NCBI GenBank assembly: GCA_050946375.1
Contig: JBMNUT010000010.1
Location: 1-64,000 of the forward strand
Reading direction: 5' to 3'
DNA length: 64,000 nucleotides
Source: UBA1794 sp050946375
Lineage (GTDB): Bacteria > Bacteroidota > Bacteroidia > Bacteroidales > Bacteroidaceae
Part shown: one piece after another, positions 57,218 to 64,000 of the stretch
Layout of the letters: each line of letters starts with the position of its first letter
Numbering within the stretch: the first letter of the stretch is position 1
Position numbers and translations under genes: made by a program
The notes under the pieces: generated by a model
Seen by the model: the letters and a program-made list of their open reading frames with translations, nothing else
Told to the model about the DNA's origin: nothing
Database searches by the model: none

Positions 57218-59023
57218 TTACATGCGTTCGGGCACTTCGATTCCGAGCAGCCCCATGGCGGCTTTCACCGTGCGGGCCACCGTTTCGGAGAGGGCAAGGC
57301 GGAAGGCGCGCAGTGCTTCGTTTTCTTCGCGCAGGATGGAGAAGTCGTGGTAGAACTGGTTGTATTCTTTCACCAGTTCGTAGGCGTAGTTGGCGATGCC
57401 CGAGGGCGAATAGTCGTTTCCGGCCTGTGCTACGACGGTTGCGAAGTCGGCAATCTTCTGAATGAGGCTTTCTTCTTTCTCGTTCAGGCTGACGTTGGCG
57501 GGGAGCGTCGCGGGCAGTTTCAGCCCGGCTGCCTCGGCTTTCCGCAGGATGCTGCGTATGCGTGCGTAGGTGTACTGTATGAAGGGTCCGGTATTGCCGT
57601 TGAAGTCGATGGATTCCTTGGGGTTGAACGTCATGTTCTTGCGGGCGTCTACCTTGAGGATGAAGTACTTGAGTGCGCCCATGCCTACGATTCGGGCTAT
57701 CTCGTCGGCTTCTTCGGGGGTGAAGTCTTCGAGTTTTACTTCGCGGCCTTCCGATGTTTCGCGGGCGGTCTCGATCATTGAGTCCATCAGGTCGTCGGCG
57801 TCGACAACGGTGCCTTCGCGCGACTTCATTTTCCCTTCAGGCAGCTCGACCATGCCGTAGGAGAAGTGTACGAGGCTCTTGCCCCATTTGAATCCGAGGC
57901 GGTCGAGCAGGATGGAAAGCACCTGGAAATGGTAGTTTTGCTCGTTGCCTACGACGTAAATCATCTTGTCGATGGGGTAATCGGCGAAGCGCTGTTCGGC
58001 CGTGCCTATGTCCTGTGTCATGTAGACGGAGGTGCCGTCGGAGCGAAGCAGGAGTTTTTGGTCCAGTCCCTCCTTGCTGAGGTCGGCCCAGACGGAGCCG
58101 TCTTCCTTGCGGAAGAAGAGGCCTTTCTCGAGTCCTTCGAGTACTTTGCGTTTTCCCTCGAGGTAGGTTTCCGATTCGTAGTATATCTTGTCGAAGCTGA
58201 CGCCCATCCGGCGGTAGGTTTCGTCGAATCCGTCGTACACCCACTGGTTCATCATTTTCCAAAGGGCGCGCACTTCGGGGTCGCCGGCTTCCCACTTGCG
58301 GAGCATCTCCCGCGCTTCCTGCATGAGGGGCGACTTGGCTTCGGCTTCTTCCTTGCTCATTCCCTGTGCCATCAGCTCGTTGACTTCGGCTTTGTAGTGC
58401 TTGTCGAAGGCCACGTAGTAGTCGCCTACGAGGTGGTCGCCCTTGATTCCGGTGGACTGGGGCGTCTTTCCTTCGCCGTACTTCTGCCAGGCGAGCATGG
58501 ACTTGCAGATGTGTATGCCGCGGTCGTTGACGATGTTGGTCTTTACGACGCGGTTTCCGTTGGCTTCCATGATGCGTGCCAGCGAGCTTCCCAGCAGGTT
58601 GTTGCGCATGTGGCCCAGATGGAGCGGCTTGTTGGTGTTGGGCGATGAGTATTCTATCATCACCAGCGGGGCGCTTCCGTCAGCGGGTGCGGCCTTGAAA
58701 CCGTAGTCCGGGTCCTGGCGGATGGCTTCGAGCAGGTCAATCCAGCACTGCGAGGCGATGGTCAGGTTGAGGAATCCTTTGATTACGTTGTATTTTTCGA
58801 CCACTGCGGCCTCGTGTTCCATGAGGTAGCGCCCGATTTCGTCGGCCGTGTCTTCCGGTTTTTTGCGGGACAGGCGCAGCAGTGGGAAGACGACCAGCGT
58901 GAGATGGCCTTCGAACTCTTTCTTTGTCTTTTGCAGCTGTATGCTGTCGGGGGCTACGTCGGCTCCATATAGGCTTTTGATCGCGGCCTGTATGGTGGCT
59001 GCGAGTTTGTTTTCGATGTTCAT
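57218..59023 (-). CDS. argS: Arginyl-tRNA synthetase
   Basis: Charges tRNA-Arg; class Ia synthetase of 601 residues, the usual length. An N-terminal Add-1 domain (~1-110) is followed by the HIGH-type signature SSPNTNKPLHLGHMRNNLLGSSLARI (~124-149). KMKSREGTVVDADDL (~375-389) stands in the KMSKS position as is normal for many ArgRS. A C-terminal anticodon-binding DALR domain starts near 480 (FIQYTYARIRSILRKA) and ends ETVARTVKAAMGLLGIEVPERM. The start is at MNIENKLAATIQ. A -7 element tacctttg lies on the minus strand at 59099-59106. Confidence 0.96.
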   Translation of the reverse strand: MNIENKLAATIQAAIKSLYGADVAPDSIQLQKTKKEFEGHLTLVVFPLLRLSRKKPEDTADEIGRYLMEHEAAVVEKYNVIKGFLNLTIASQCWIDLLEAIRQDPDYGFKAAPADGSAPLVMIEYSSPNTNKPLHLGHMRNNLLGSSLARIMEANGNRVVKTNIVNDRGIHICKSMLAWQKYGEGKTPQSTGIKGDHLVGDYYVAFDKHYKAEVNELMAQGMSKEEAEAKSPLMQEAREMLRKWEAGDPEVRALWKMMNQWVYDGFDETYRRMGVSFDKIYYESETYLEGKRKVLEGLEKGLFFRKEDGSVWADLSKEGLDQKLLLRSDGTSVYMTQDIGTAEQRFADYPIDKMIYVVGNEQNYHFQVLSILLDRLGFKWGKSLVHFSYGMVELPEGKMKSREGTVVDADDLMDSMIETARETSEGREVKLEDFTPEEADEIARIVGMGALKYFILKVDARKNMTFNPKESIDFNGNTGPFIQYTYARIRSILRKAEAAGLKLPATLPANVSLNEKEESLIQKIADFATVVAQAGNDYSPSGIANYAYELVKEYNQFYHDFSILREENEALRAFRLALSETVARTVKAAMGLLGIEVPERM

Positions 59024-59098
59024 TTGAGCAGATTCGGTTTGAAAAAATGGTGTAACACTCGGTCTTTCGGGCAGTCGGGTGCCCGTATTTCCGCCGCG

Positions 59099-59106
59099 CA
59101 AAGGTA
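59099..59106 (-). promoter_or_regulatory. -7 element of argS
   Basis: tacctttg on the minus strand, 75 bases before the start codon. Confidence 0.5.
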
Positions 59107-59175
59107 CGAAGAAAAAACGAGACCTTTTGCAGAACGTGCTGAAAGCTGTTTGCCGCGCTTCCGGGCGGTGGGCGA

Positions 59176-59232
59176 TTTGGTGCGGCGTTTTTCGGGAAAA
59201 GTGCCTCGCCTTTCGGGCGGAAGTGGTGGGGG
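59176..59232. repeat. 22-nt-type degenerate repeat block
   Basis: ggtgcggcgtttttcgggaaaagtgcctcgcctttcgggcggaagtgg: two units between argS and the HU gene. Confidence 0.55.
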
Positions 59233-59255
59233 TTTGGGCGGCGTGGGGGTAAACA

Positions 59256-59288
59256 AAAAACGAATCCCCGGGCCGGGAATTCGTTTTT
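59256..59288 (-). terminator. Terminator of the HU gene
   Basis: aaaaacgaatccccg pairs with cgggaattcgttttt (one G-U); on the minus strand it ends in a T run directly after hup. Confidence 0.8.
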
Positions 59289-59312
59289 ATAGCCATGCTC
59301 GGGCAAAAAGAA

Positions 59313-59585
59313 TCATTGCAAAGCGTCGGCCAGTTCTGCGCCGGCTTTGAATTTGGCGATTTTCTTGGCGGGGATGGTAATGGACGCTTTGGTAGCGGGA
59401 TTGATGCCCGTGCGTTCTCCCCGTTCGCTTACGGAGAAAGTGCCGAACCCGACGAGGGCGATCTTGTCGCCTTCTTTCAGAGTCTTGATAACGGTTGAGA
59501 CGAATGCGTCGAGCGCTTTCTTGGAATCGGCCTTGCTCAGGCCGGATTCTTCTGCCATGGCATTGATAAGTTCTGCTTTGTTCAT
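59313..59585 (-). CDS. hup: HU-family histone-like DNA-binding protein
   Basis: The 90-residue protein bends and wraps DNA as a dimer. MNKAELINAMAEESGLSKADSKKALDAFVSTV (helices 1-2) and the signature GDKIALVGFGTFSVSERGERTGINPATKASITIPAKKIAKFKAG are complete, with the intercalating Pro at 63 (INPAT). The transcript has a textbook promoter and an AT-rich leader of ~40 nt. It is a monocistronic unit. Confidence 0.95.
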   Translation of the reverse strand: MNKAELINAMAEESGLSKADSKKALDAFVSTVIKTLKEGDKIALVGFGTFSVSERGERTGINPATKASITIPAKKIAKFKAGAELADALQ

Positions 59586-59633
59586 GATAACAGAGATGTG
59601 ATGATATTGATAAAATAAAGAATTTGACTCGGA

Positions 59634-59664
59634 CAAATGTAAGGGTAAAAGGGAAAAAAACAAA
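59634..59664 (-). promoter_or_regulatory. hup promoter
   Basis: Minus strand: -33 tttg (59661-59664), a 19-bp spacer and -7 tacatttg (59634-59641), an exact match to the phylum consensus. Confidence 0.8.
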
Positions 59665-59747
59665 TAATTAGCGGGGAAAAATAGGTGTTTTTTGGAAATA
59701 AAAGTGAATAGACTTGCGGATTTGCCTTTAGCGAGCGAAAAAAGTAG

Positions 59748-59755
59748 TACTTTTG
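59748..59755 (+). promoter_or_regulatory. -7 element for the rhomboid operon
   Basis: tacttttg, 39 bases before the first rhomboid ATG at 59795. Confidence 0.5.
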
Positions 59756-59794
59756 TAGGCAAATTCTGTTAGTACCTTATTATATCGGAAATAG

Positions 59795-60445
59795 ATGAAC
59801 GGCACCCCTCCTGTTACTAAGAATCTGTTAATAATCAACGTGCTTTTTTTTCTGGCCGACTTTGTCCTGGGGCAAAGGGGCGTGAATCTGACGAGCCTTT
59901 TCGGGCTTTATTTCTTTGGCATGGATGGTTATTTCCATATCTGGCAGCCGATTACGTATATGTTTATGCACGGCAGCCTGTCGCACATCTTCTTTAATAT
60001 GTTTGCCCTGTGGATGTTCGGCCGTATCCTGGAGAGCGTCTGGGGCGGGCGCCGCTTCCTGATATATTATATGGTGTGCGGCGTGGGCGCGGCCCTGCTG
60101 CAGGAGCTGGTTCAGCTGCTCAGTTTCCTCCACAGCGTGAACACGGGCATCGTGGACTACTCCATTCTGGCGCCGACCGTGGGGGCTTCGGGCGCGGTCT
60201 ACGGCATATTGCTGGCTTTTGCCATGCTGTTTCCCAACGAGCGGATGTTTATTTTTCCGCTGCCGATGCCCATCAAGGCCAAGTATTTCGTGGCGTTTTT
60301 CTTTGTACTGGAGCTGTTTTCGGGATTTGCCGTGTCGGACAACGTGGCCCACTTTGCGCATCTGGGCGGCATGCTGTTCGGCTGGGCGCTGATCATATAC
60401 TGGAGGCGGAAGGCAAGATATGGCGGGAATTTTCGAAGATTTTAA
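59795..60445 (+). CDS. Rhomboid-family intramembrane serine protease (first of two)
   Basis: The 216-residue, six-helix protein has catalytic Ser 132 in VGASGAVYG and His 189 in FAHLGGM. The conserved HGSLSHIFFNMFALWMFG (60-77) supplies the oxyanion-side His and Asn. Rhomboids cut membrane proteins within their transmembrane segments; the substrate here is unknown. It overlaps the next gene, another rhomboid, by 26 bases in a different frame, so translation is probably coupled. Confidence 0.92.
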   Translation: MNGTPPVTKNLLIINVLFFLADFVLGQRGVNLTSLFGLYFFGMDGYFHIWQPITYMFMHGSLSHIFFNMFALWMFGRILESVWGGRRFLIYYMVCGVGAALLQELVQLLSFLHSVNTGIVDYSILAPTVGASGAVYGILLAFAMLFPNERMFIFPLPMPIKAKYFVAFFFVLELFSGFAVSDNVAHFAHLGGMLFGWALIIYWRRKARYGGNFRRF

Positions 60446-61364
60446 GCGTCGTTTCCGCGACGGCTCGGTGGTGCTGCGTTTGCTGTACGTGAACGTGGCG
60501 GTATTCCTGCTGTTTTCGGTGTGCCGGGTGGTCGACTGGCTGTTCAGCCTTTCGTCTGCGGGCGGCACCGACGGGTGGGTCTCCTGGCTGATGCTCCCTG
60601 CGGACTGGAGGGAAGCGCTCGGACGGCCGTGGACGCTGCTGACTTATATGTTTCTGCATGTCGATGTGTGGCATTTGTTCTTCAACATGGTCTGCCTTTA
60701 CGCCTTCGGCATGCTGTTTCTGCTTTTCTTTTCGGCCCGGCATCTGCGGGGTCTTTATCTGTTGGGCGGCCTTTGCGGCGCTTTGTTCTTCCTGTTGTCG
60801 GTGGCGGTGTTCCCCGTTTTCCGCGACGGGCAGGGGCCTCTGCTCGGAGCTTCGGCGTCGGTGCTGGCGCTCGTGGCGGCTTTGGGCACGGCGCAGCCCA
60901 ACTATGAGGTACGGCTTTTGTTCTTGGGCTCGATTCGGCTGAAGTATATAGCTATCGGCTTGATACTGATATCGTTTCTTTCCGTCCCTTCTGCCAATTC
61001 GGGAGGCGAGATTGCCCATCTGGGCGGCGCTTTCGGCGGCTGGCTCTTTGCCTATTCGCTCGCGCGGGGGCACGACCTGACGAAGTGGCTGAACGCTCCG
61101 TTCGACTGGTATGCCCGGATTGTGCGAAGTGCCTCGGCGCTCCGCGAAAAGCCCCGCGGCTCTTCGCGTAAAGCGCCGTACAATAATCCGCACATGAAGG
61201 TGCACATGGCCCGGAAGGCCGAGGACTGGAGGAATCCCTCGGCGTCGCCCGCGCCCAAACCGGGGGAGCTGGACGGGATACTCGACAAGCTCAAGCGGTC
61301 GGGCTACGGAAGTCTGACGGCCGAGGAAAAGCGCATTTTGTTCGAAGCAAGCAAACGTCAATGA
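60420..61364 (+). CDS. Rhomboid-family protease with C-terminal DUF6576-like tail (second of two)
   Basis: The 314-residue product has membrane helices up to ~215 with FLHVDVWHLFFNMVCLYAFG (78-97), Ser 145 in LLGASASVLA and His 200 in IAHLGGAFGGW, so the catalytic pair is intact. A soluble tail follows (~225-314), ending in LDGILDKLKRSGYGSLTAEEKRILFEASK, a short helical motif found at the end of many Bacteroidetes rhomboids. It overlaps its upstream paralogue by 26 bases, and its stop overlaps the next start (61361-61364, ATGA). Three overlapping genes form one operon. Confidence 0.9.
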   Translation: MAGIFEDFKRRFRDGSVVLRLLYVNVAVFLLFSVCRVVDWLFSLSSAGGTDGWVSWLMLPADWREALGRPWTLLTYMFLHVDVWHLFFNMVCLYAFGMLFLLFFSARHLRGLYLLGGLCGALFFLLSVAVFPVFRDGQGPLLGASASVLALVAALGTAQPNYEVRLLFLGSIRLKYIAIGLILISFLSVPSANSGGEIAHLGGAFGGWLFAYSLARGHDLTKWLNAPFDWYARIVRSASALREKPRGSSRKAPYNNPHMKVHMARKAEDWRNPSASPAPKPGELDGILDKLKRSGYGSLTAEEKRILFEASKRQ

Positions 61365-62470
61365 AAATAAGCAAGATAGTTTCGCGGTTTCTGCTGTGGG
61401 TCAATTTCTTCTGCATTGCCGCCATGTTGTTCTCCGCCTGGAGTCCGTGGCTGATCAACCCGCAGAAACATGCACTCTGGGCGCTGGCGGGGTTTTTGCT
61501 CCCGCTGTTTTTCTTTTTGAACCTGGGCTTTACGCTGCTCTGGATTTTCTTTTCCTGGAAATACGCCCTGTTTTCCCTCGCGGCCTTCGCCTGCTGCCAG
61601 GGGCAGCTCAGGGCTTACTGTCCGCTCAACCTGAGAGAGCCCGAAATGCCTCCCCGCGGCGTGGTGAAAGTGCTTTCCTACAATGTGATGGGCTTCGACA
61701 AACTGCTGAAAGACAAGTCGGAAAGCTTGAATCCCATATTGGACTACATCAAGCGCCAGGATGCCGACATCGTGTGCCTGCAGGAGTTCCGTTTCTCCAC
61801 GAACGGCGACCCGCACCAGCTCTCGGAGGAAGACATCCGCTCGGTACTCGGCAAATATCCCTACTATGCGCACGGGGGGAGCCGTAAGGGCGGCTACATG
61901 AACTTGGCCGTCTTCTCCCGTTTCCCCATCCTTTCCTCCCGCAATGTGGAGTACGGCAAGTCGATGAACGCTTCCTCGCTGCATGAGCTACTCATCTACG
62001 GCGATACGGTCACGCTGGTCAACAACCATCTGGAGTCGAACAAGCTGACCAAGGAAGACAAGGCGCTGTATGAGGAAATAATCAATGACCCGAATAAAAA
62101 TACCGTCTCGGCCGGCGGGCGCACCCTGCTGCGCAAACTGGCCGACGCCACTGCCATACGGGCCTGGCAGGTCGACACTTTGTCGGAAATATTACGACAC
62201 GACGCCCGTCCGTCCGTCATCATTTGCGGGGACTTCAACGACATTCCCGTCTCTTATGCCCACCGTGTAATGCAGGGCAATCGGCGCGATGCCTACGTCG
62301 ATGCCGGTTCCGGGCCGGGCATCTCCTACAATCAAAATAAGTTTTACTTCCGAATCGACAATATCCTTTACTCCGGTCGCTTCAAGGCCTTGCGTTGCCG
62401 GGTGGACAACAGCATAAAGGACTCGGATCATTACCCTATTTACGCTTATCTGTCTGTAGAAAACCAGTAA
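61361..62470 (+). CDS. Endonuclease/exonuclease/phosphatase-family protein with N-terminal membrane helices
   Basis: The 369-residue product has two or three membrane helices in the first ~85 residues (LLWVNFFCIAAMLFSAWSPWL, LWALAGFLLPLFFFLNLGFTLLWIFF). The DNase I-like catalytic domain has LSYNVMGFD (~105), DIVCLQEF (metal Glu near 142), VNNHLES (~221), ICGDFNDIP (~288) and DSDHYPI (catalytic His, ~359), so the active site is complete. Substrates in this superfamily range from nucleic acids to phospho-lipids and inositides. Membrane anchoring and the rhomboid neighbours favour an envelope role, but that is inference. Confidence 0.88.
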   Translation: MKISKIVSRFLLWVNFFCIAAMLFSAWSPWLINPQKHALWALAGFLLPLFFFLNLGFTLLWIFFSWKYALFSLAAFACCQGQLRAYCPLNLREPEMPPRGVVKVLSYNVMGFDKLLKDKSESLNPILDYIKRQDADIVCLQEFRFSTNGDPHQLSEEDIRSVLGKYPYYAHGGSRKGGYMNLAVFSRFPILSSRNVEYGKSMNASSLHELLIYGDTVTLVNNHLESNKLTKEDKALYEEIINDPNKNTVSAGGRTLLRKLADATAIRAWQVDTLSEILRHDARPSVIICGDFNDIPVSYAHRVMQGNRRDAYVDAGSGPGISYNQNKFYFRIDNILYSGRFKALRCRVDNSIKDSDHYPIYAYLSVENQ

Positions 62471-62502
62471 AAACAACCTCTTAACGGCAAATAATCAGCC
62501 GA

Positions 62503-62537
62503 TTTTTTCCGGTGAGTACGGAAAAAAGGTATATTTG
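62503..62537 (+). promoter_or_regulatory. secDF promoter with overlapping inverted repeat
   Basis: -7 tatatttg at 62530-62537. ttttttccg (62503-62511) and cggaaaaaa (62519-62527) form an inverted repeat covering the -33 region, a possible operator or supercoiling-sensitive element. The leader is ~55 nt and AT-rich. Confidence 0.55.
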
Positions 62538-62598
62538 CGAGCTAATTTTTCGTAAATCAGAACTAAAAAACAAAATCAATAAAACCTACTTAGTAAAA

Positions 62599-64000
62599 AT
62601 GAAGAACAAAGGATTTGTAAAGGTGTTCTCGGTATTGCTGATTCTGGTGTGCCTTTTCTACCTCTCCTTTTCTTTCGTTTCCTCCTACTACACCAACAAG
62701 GCGGAGGAATATGCGAAGGGAGACCCGAAGTTGGAAGAGGCATTTCTGGATTCCATTGCCAACGAGAAAGTCTGGTTGGGAAGCTATACCCTTAAAGAAT
62801 GCCGCGAGATGGGAATCAGCCTGGGCCTTGACCTGAAAGGCGGTATGAATGTCGTGTTGGAAGTGTCGGTTGCCGACGTTTTGAAGTCGCTTTCCGACAA
62901 TAACCCCGATGAAGCATTCAACCAAGCCATCGTAAATGCCCAAAGAGCCCGCGAAAGCAGTCAGTCGGACTACATCAGTCTTTTTATCCGCGAGTACCAG
63001 AAGTTAGCACCGGGCAAGAGCCTGGCCTCAATCTTTGCCACTCAGCAGATGCGCGGCAAGATTTCGCCCCAAAGCTCCGACCAGGAAGTAGAACGGGCGC
63101 TGCGCGAAGAGACGAAAGCCGCTATTGCTAACTCGTTCAACGTATTGCGTACACGTATCGACCGCTTCGGCGTTGTGCAGCCCAACATCCAGGAACTGGA
63201 AAACAGCATGGGCCGCATCATGATCGAGCTGCCGGGAATCAAAGACCCCGAACGCGTACGCCGCCTTTTGCAAGGCTCTGCAAATCTGGAGTTCTGGGAG
63301 ACTTATCAGGCATCCGAGATACTTCCCTACCTGACGACGGTCGAAAATGTGATTCGTTCCGTACGTAGCGGAAAGTCGGGCGCCGATTCCACCGCCGTGG
63401 CCGAAGCCTCGACCGAGGCCGATACTGCCGCAACCGCTGCCGACGCCTCCGCTTCGGCAAGCAACAAGCTGGCATCCATCCTGAAATCCTCTACCGGAAA
63501 AGGCCAGAACGCAACCGCTGCCGACGCGCAGGCTGCCGAAGAGCACCCGCTGTTCTACTACCTGCAGCCCGCCCAGGCCTCGGCAAGCAGCCTGATCGGC
63601 TATGCCCGCGACACGGCGGCCGTGAACGCCTGCTTCGCAATGCCTGAGGTCATCAAGCAGTTGCCCCGCGATTTGCGCCTGAAGTGGAGCGTGAAGCCCA
63701 CAGAGTTCGACCCGACCGGGAAAATCTTCGAGCTCTATGCCATCAAGAGTACCGAGCGCGACGGACGCGCGCCGCTGGAAGGCGACGTAGTCGTAGGCGC
63801 TCAGGCCGACTTCAACCAGCACGGTCAGCAAGTGGTCAGCATGCGTATGAATTCGGAAGGCGCACGCCTCTGGGCGCAGATGACGAAACGCAACGTGGGC
63901 CGCTGCATTGCCATCGTACTGGACGGCTATGTATATTCCGCGCCGGTAGTTAATGGAGAAATCACCGGCGGAAATTCCGAAATCAGCGGGCACTTTACGC
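62599..64000 (+). CDS. secDF: Protein translocase SecDF fusion, N-terminal part (3' end outside window)
   Basis: The first 467 codons run off the right edge. An N-terminal membrane helix (FVKVFSVLLILVCLFYLSFSFVSSYY) is followed by GISLGLDLKGGMNVVLEV, the hallmark of SecD. The large periplasmic P1 domain contains NVLRTRIDRFGVVQPNIQ and RIMIELPGI, and FNQHGQQVVSMRMNSEGARLWAQMT and CIAIVLDGYVYSAPVVNGEI follow. In Bacteroidetes SecD and SecF are fused into a ~1000-residue protein, and the insertion of Ala/Ser-rich spacer at ~260-310 is typical. SecDF uses the proton gradient to pull exported proteins out of SecYEG. The fusion is inferred from family knowledge, as the SecF part is not in view. Confidence 0.92.
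   Translation, partial: MKNKGFVKVFSVLLILVCLFYLSFSFVSSYYTNKAEEYAKGDPKLEEAFLDSIANEKVWLGSYTLKECREMGISLGLDLKGGMNVVLEVSVADVLKSLSDNNPDEAFNQAIVNAQRARESSQSDYISLFIREYQKLAPGKSLASIFATQQMRGKISPQSSDQEVERALREETKAAIANSFNVLRTRIDRFGVVQPNIQELENSMGRIMIELPGIKDPERVRRLLQGSANLEFWETYQASEILPYLTTVENVIRSVRSGKSGADSTAVAEASTEADTAATAADASASASNKLASILKSSTGKGQNATAADAQAAEEHPLFYYLQPAQASASSLIGYARDTAAVNACFAMPEVIKQLPRDLRLKWSVKPTEFDPTGKIFELYAIKSTERDGRAPLEGDVVVGAQADFNQHGQQVVSMRMNSEGARLWAQMTKRNVGRCIAIVLDGYVYSAPVVNGEITGGNSEISGHFT

Overview
The window looks like a chromosomal segment of a fairly GC-rich member of the Bacteroidales (Bacteroides-like gut commensal). The evidence is the -7 element TAnnTTTG in front of many genes, few Shine-Dalgarno sites, the order aroQ-pyk-O-methyltransferase-rbfA, a hybrid two-component regulator (HTCS), FISUMP, BspA-type and DUF4369 lipoproteins, and several proteins with type IX secretion (T9SS) C-terminal sorting domains. 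Species cannot be named from this.

Layout. 1-12.9 kb: end of a FISUMP surface protein, xerD, aroQ, pyk, an O-methyltransferase, rbfA, a LolC/E-type permease, a TPR lipoprotein, a DUF4369 lipoprotein, a YifB/ComM AAA protein and nhaA. 12.9-19.9 kb: a helix-hairpin-helix outer-membrane protein, a DUF2264 protein, glutamate dehydrogenase, a structured intergenic element and a Gdx-type SMR exporter. 19.9-23.2 kb: a leftward overlapping operon of a PNPOx-like flavoprotein, a zinc-type macrodomain, a class-M (SirTM) sirtuin and an MFS pump, which is a candidate reversible protein ADP-ribosylation module. 23.4-25.5 kb: an HxlR regulator, an NAD(P)-binding reductase and a metallo-beta-lactamase-like secreted protein. 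26.0-27.0 kb: tRNA-Phe, paired TTAAACC repeats and wrecked hsdM and rhuM fragments, the scar of a lost type I restriction locus. 27.0-45.8 kb: an HTCS facing a set of T9SS-tagged surface proteins (CBM/FIVAR protein, GH128, a 1875-residue protein of four 435-residue repeats, GH43), apparently a beta-1,3-glycan locus without SusC/SusD in view. 45.8-49.2 kb: a DUF6057 membrane protein and a beta-propeller lipoprotein with a CxxCH haem-c motif. 49.4-50.9 kb: nadA and an AT-rich intergenic region with two exact and several near DnaA boxes at a change of base skew, a candidate chromosomal origin. 50.9-64 kb: a secreted protein, a flavodoxin, a TrmH methylase, DUF4294, a BspA-like surface protein, argS, HU, two rhomboid proteases with an EEP-family protein, and the start of secDF.

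Two dispersed repeat families run through the window. One is an ~87-bp repeat carrying a complete -33/-7 promoter (three tandem copies before aroQ, more before the DUF2264 gene). The other is a degenerate ~22-nt unit (GAAAA..YGC.GCACTTTTYC type) in short tandem blocks in at least fifteen intergenic places. At several genes this unit forms the start codon, the signal-peptide start or the C-terminal codons.
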